Assembly (NCBI GenBank): GCA_964460115.1
Contig: CAYWPR010000021.1
Location: 16,409 to 80,408, forward strand
Origin: JAEUJZ01 sp964460115
GTDB lineage: Bacteria > Myxococcota_A > Polyangia > Palsa-1104 > JAEUJZ01
DNA length: 64,000 bases
Direction of reading: 5' to 3'
The translations under genes and the position numbers were made by a program. The notes beneath the pieces were generated by a model, which worked only from the letters and a program-made list of their open reading frames with translations, had not been told where the DNA came from and ran no database searches. Of this stretch, positions 62,582 to 64,000 are shown piece after piece; position 1 is the stretch's first letter; the number at the start of each line of letters is the position of its first letter.

Positions 62582-62608
62582 CTAGCACTCCCCCAAATGG
62601 AGTGCTAA
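62582..62608 (+). promoter_or_regulatory. CIRCE element (HrcA operator)
   Basis: CTAGCACTC, a 9-base spacer, and GAGTGCTAA match the consensus TTAGCACTC-N9-GAGTGCTAA at 17 of 18 arm positions. It lies 140 bases before the groES start. HrcA binds here and represses groESL until heat or unfolded protein calls GroEL away. Confidence 0.97.
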
Positions 62609-62747
62609 CAACAACCGCAAATTCATTAGTTTTGAAATGTTGCCAAATCGCCGGAGGCTACGTCTTTTGTGCAAACTGCAGAGGAAGCGAGCGTTTCGGC
62701 GAATGCGACCGTCCCAAGAACTGCCGTAGCAGAAGGAGAGCAGACCG

Positions 62748-63047
62748 ATGAAGGGCACCAAGATCCGACCGCTTCATGATCGCGTGATTGTCAAACGCTT
62801 GCCCGAGGAGCAAGTCACCAAGGGCGGCATCATCATCCCTGATAGCGCCAAAGAAAAGCCAGTTCAGGGCGAAGTGGTTGCGGTGGGCACCGGCAAGCTG
62901 CTGGATGGCGGCCAGGTCCGGGCGCTTGATCTTAAAGTAGGCGACCGCGTGATGTTTGGAAAGTATTCCGGGTCGGAGATCAAGGTGGACGGCGTCGAGA
63001 ACCTAATCCTGCGTGAGGACGAGATTCTGGCCGTCATCGAAGGCTAA
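62748..63047 (+). CDS. groES: Co-chaperonin GroES
   Basis: The 99-aa protein starts MKGTKIRPLHDRVIVKRL and contains the mobile loop EEQVTKGGIIIPDSAKEKP and GDRVMFGKYSGSEIKV. It ends ILAVIEG. It is full length. It caps GroEL during ATP-driven folding. AGAAGGAGAGC precedes the ATG. It is followed by groEL after 73 bases and is controlled by the CIRCE element upstream. Confidence 0.98.
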   Translation: MKGTKIRPLHDRVIVKRLPEEQVTKGGIIIPDSAKEKPVQGEVVAVGTGKLLDGGQVRALDLKVGDRVMFGKYSGSEIKVDGVENLILREDEILAVIEG

Positions 63048-63120
63048 GCATCTCGCCCTTTGCTTTACGAGTATTGCCGAACCCAAGTTCAGTTGAGAAG
63101 CCTTACAGAGGAGATTTTCG

Positions 63121-64000
63121 ATGGCTGCCAAAGAAATCCTGTTCGATGAATCAGCGCGTGCGCGCCTGCTTATTGGCGTAAATACCCTGGCCGATGCGGT
63201 CAAAGTGACCCTTGGACCGCGTGGCCGCAATGTCGTGATCGAGAAGTCCTGGGGCTCGCCGACCGTCACCAAAGACGGCGTCACTGTGGCCAAGGAAGTT
63301 GAGATCGAAGACAAGTTCAACAACATGGGCGCGCAGATGGTAAAAGAAGTCGCCAGCAAGACGAGCGACATCGCCGGCGACGGCACCACCACTGCCACCG
63401 TTTTGGCGCAAGCCATCTTCCGCGAGGGCGTCAAGATGGTCTCTGCCGGGCACAACCCGATGGAGATCAAGCGCGGAATTGATGCCGCCGTCGGCAGCAT
63501 CATCGAGCACCTCAAAGGGCAGTCCAAGCCCACCAAGGGTCACAAAGAAATCACTCAAGTCGGGACGATAAGCGCCAACGGCGATGAAGTCATTGGCAAG
63601 CTCATTGCCGACGCCATGGAAAAGGTCGGCAAGGACGGCGTGATCACCGTCGAAGAAGCCAAAGCGATGGAGACCACCCTCAATGTCGTTGAGGGCATGC
63701 AGTTCGACCGCGGTTACACCTCGCCCTACTTTGTGACCGACAGCGACCGCATGGAAGTGTCGCTGGAAGATCCCTACATCCTGATCAGCGAGAAGAAAAT
63801 CTCGGTGATGAAGGATCTGATTCCGCTGCTTGAGCAGATTGCTCGCGCTGGCAAGCCGCTTTTGATTCTGGCAGAGGATGTAGACGGCGAAGCTCTGGCC
63901 ACCTTGGTGGTCAACAAGCTGCGCGGCACTTTGGCGGCCTGCGCCGTCAAGGCCCCGGGCTTTGGCGATCGTCGCAAGGAAATGCTCAAGGACATCGCGA
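63121..64000 (+). CDS. groEL: Chaperonin GroEL, N-terminal part (cut by window end)
   Basis: ATG at 63121 follows AGAGGAG. The visible 293 residues start MAAKEILFDESARARLLIGV and include the ATP-binding TLGPRGRNVV (Gly/Pro loop), the catalytic Asp region AGDGTTTATVLAQ, and the apical domain up to APGFGDRRKEMLKDIA. No frame breaks are seen. The C-terminal part lies beyond 64000. Confidence 0.98.
   Translation, partial: MAAKEILFDESARARLLIGVNTLADAVKVTLGPRGRNVVIEKSWGSPTVTKDGVTVAKEVEIEDKFNNMGAQMVKEVASKTSDIAGDGTTTATVLAQAIFREGVKMVSAGHNPMEIKRGIDAAVGSIIEHLKGQSKPTKGHKEITQVGTISANGDEVIGKLIADAMEKVGKDGVITVEEAKAMETTLNVVEGMQFDRGYTSPYFVTDSDRMEVSLEDPYILISEKKISVMKDLIPLLEQIARAGKPLLILAEDVDGEALATLVVNKLRGTLAACAVKAPGFGDRRKEMLKDIA

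Overview
The window looks like chromosome from a Gram-negative deltaproteobacterial lineage, most likely Myxococcota or a close relative. The evidence is outer-membrane machinery (SurA-like chaperone, porin-like barrel, many lipoproteins), a giant TPR protein next to an FHA/AgmX-PglI-type protein (relatives of the Myxococcus Glt gliding complex), a DUF2169/DUF3540/DUF4150 type VI secretion cassette, and HrcA/CIRCE control of groESL. Base composition is moderately GC-rich throughout. I see no rRNA, tRNA, insertion sequence or CRISPR array. The assignment is inference from gene content, not from a marker-gene tree.

Left end (1-6.7 kb): the tail of an SRPBCC-type protein converges on a gas-vesicle operon on the minus strand. 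It runs 400-aa disordered protein, gvpA, hairpin, gvpN, gvpF/L, a 668-aa beta-trefoil/beta-propeller protein, and a 184-aa protein. The 184- and 400-aa proteins are divergent paralogues of a family I do not recognise. GvpA closely resembles cyanobacterial GvpA, and the other usual gvp genes are not in this window. This is the most unusual locus here.

7-18 kb: an alpha/beta hydrolase, a small TerB-like helical protein, a secreted C39-like cysteine peptidase, a lipoprotein with five Ig-like domains, the TCA genes mdh-sucC-sucD, and a minus-strand dTDP-sugar cluster (rmlB, rmlD, rmlA, glycosyltransferase) without rmlC.

18-38.5 kb: a Cys-rich lipoprotein with three repeats and polyproline spacers. 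Then comes a probable minus-strand operon of PpiC-like lipoprotein, SurA-like chaperone, FHA/three-TM/AgmX-PglI protein, TPR lipoprotein and a 3964-aa TPR protein, closed by a strong terminator. SppA is divergent from this operon.

38.5-50.5 kb: a plus-strand series of a 1.2-kaa lipoprotein of unknown function, an outer-membrane barrel, and a MauG-like di-haem peroxidase with a Cys-rich insert. An acyl-CoA carboxyltransferase follows, then two tandem paralogues with a zinc ribbon, one TM helix and a right-handed beta-helix-like domain.

50.5-64 kb: a minus-strand cassette of a 1603-aa TPR/CHAT protease, VgrG, DUF2169-pentapeptide fusion, pentapeptide protein, DUF3540 and PAAR-like DUF4150 protein. 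No toxin gene follows the PAAR-like gene. The window ends with CIRCE-groES-groEL, groEL being cut by the right edge.
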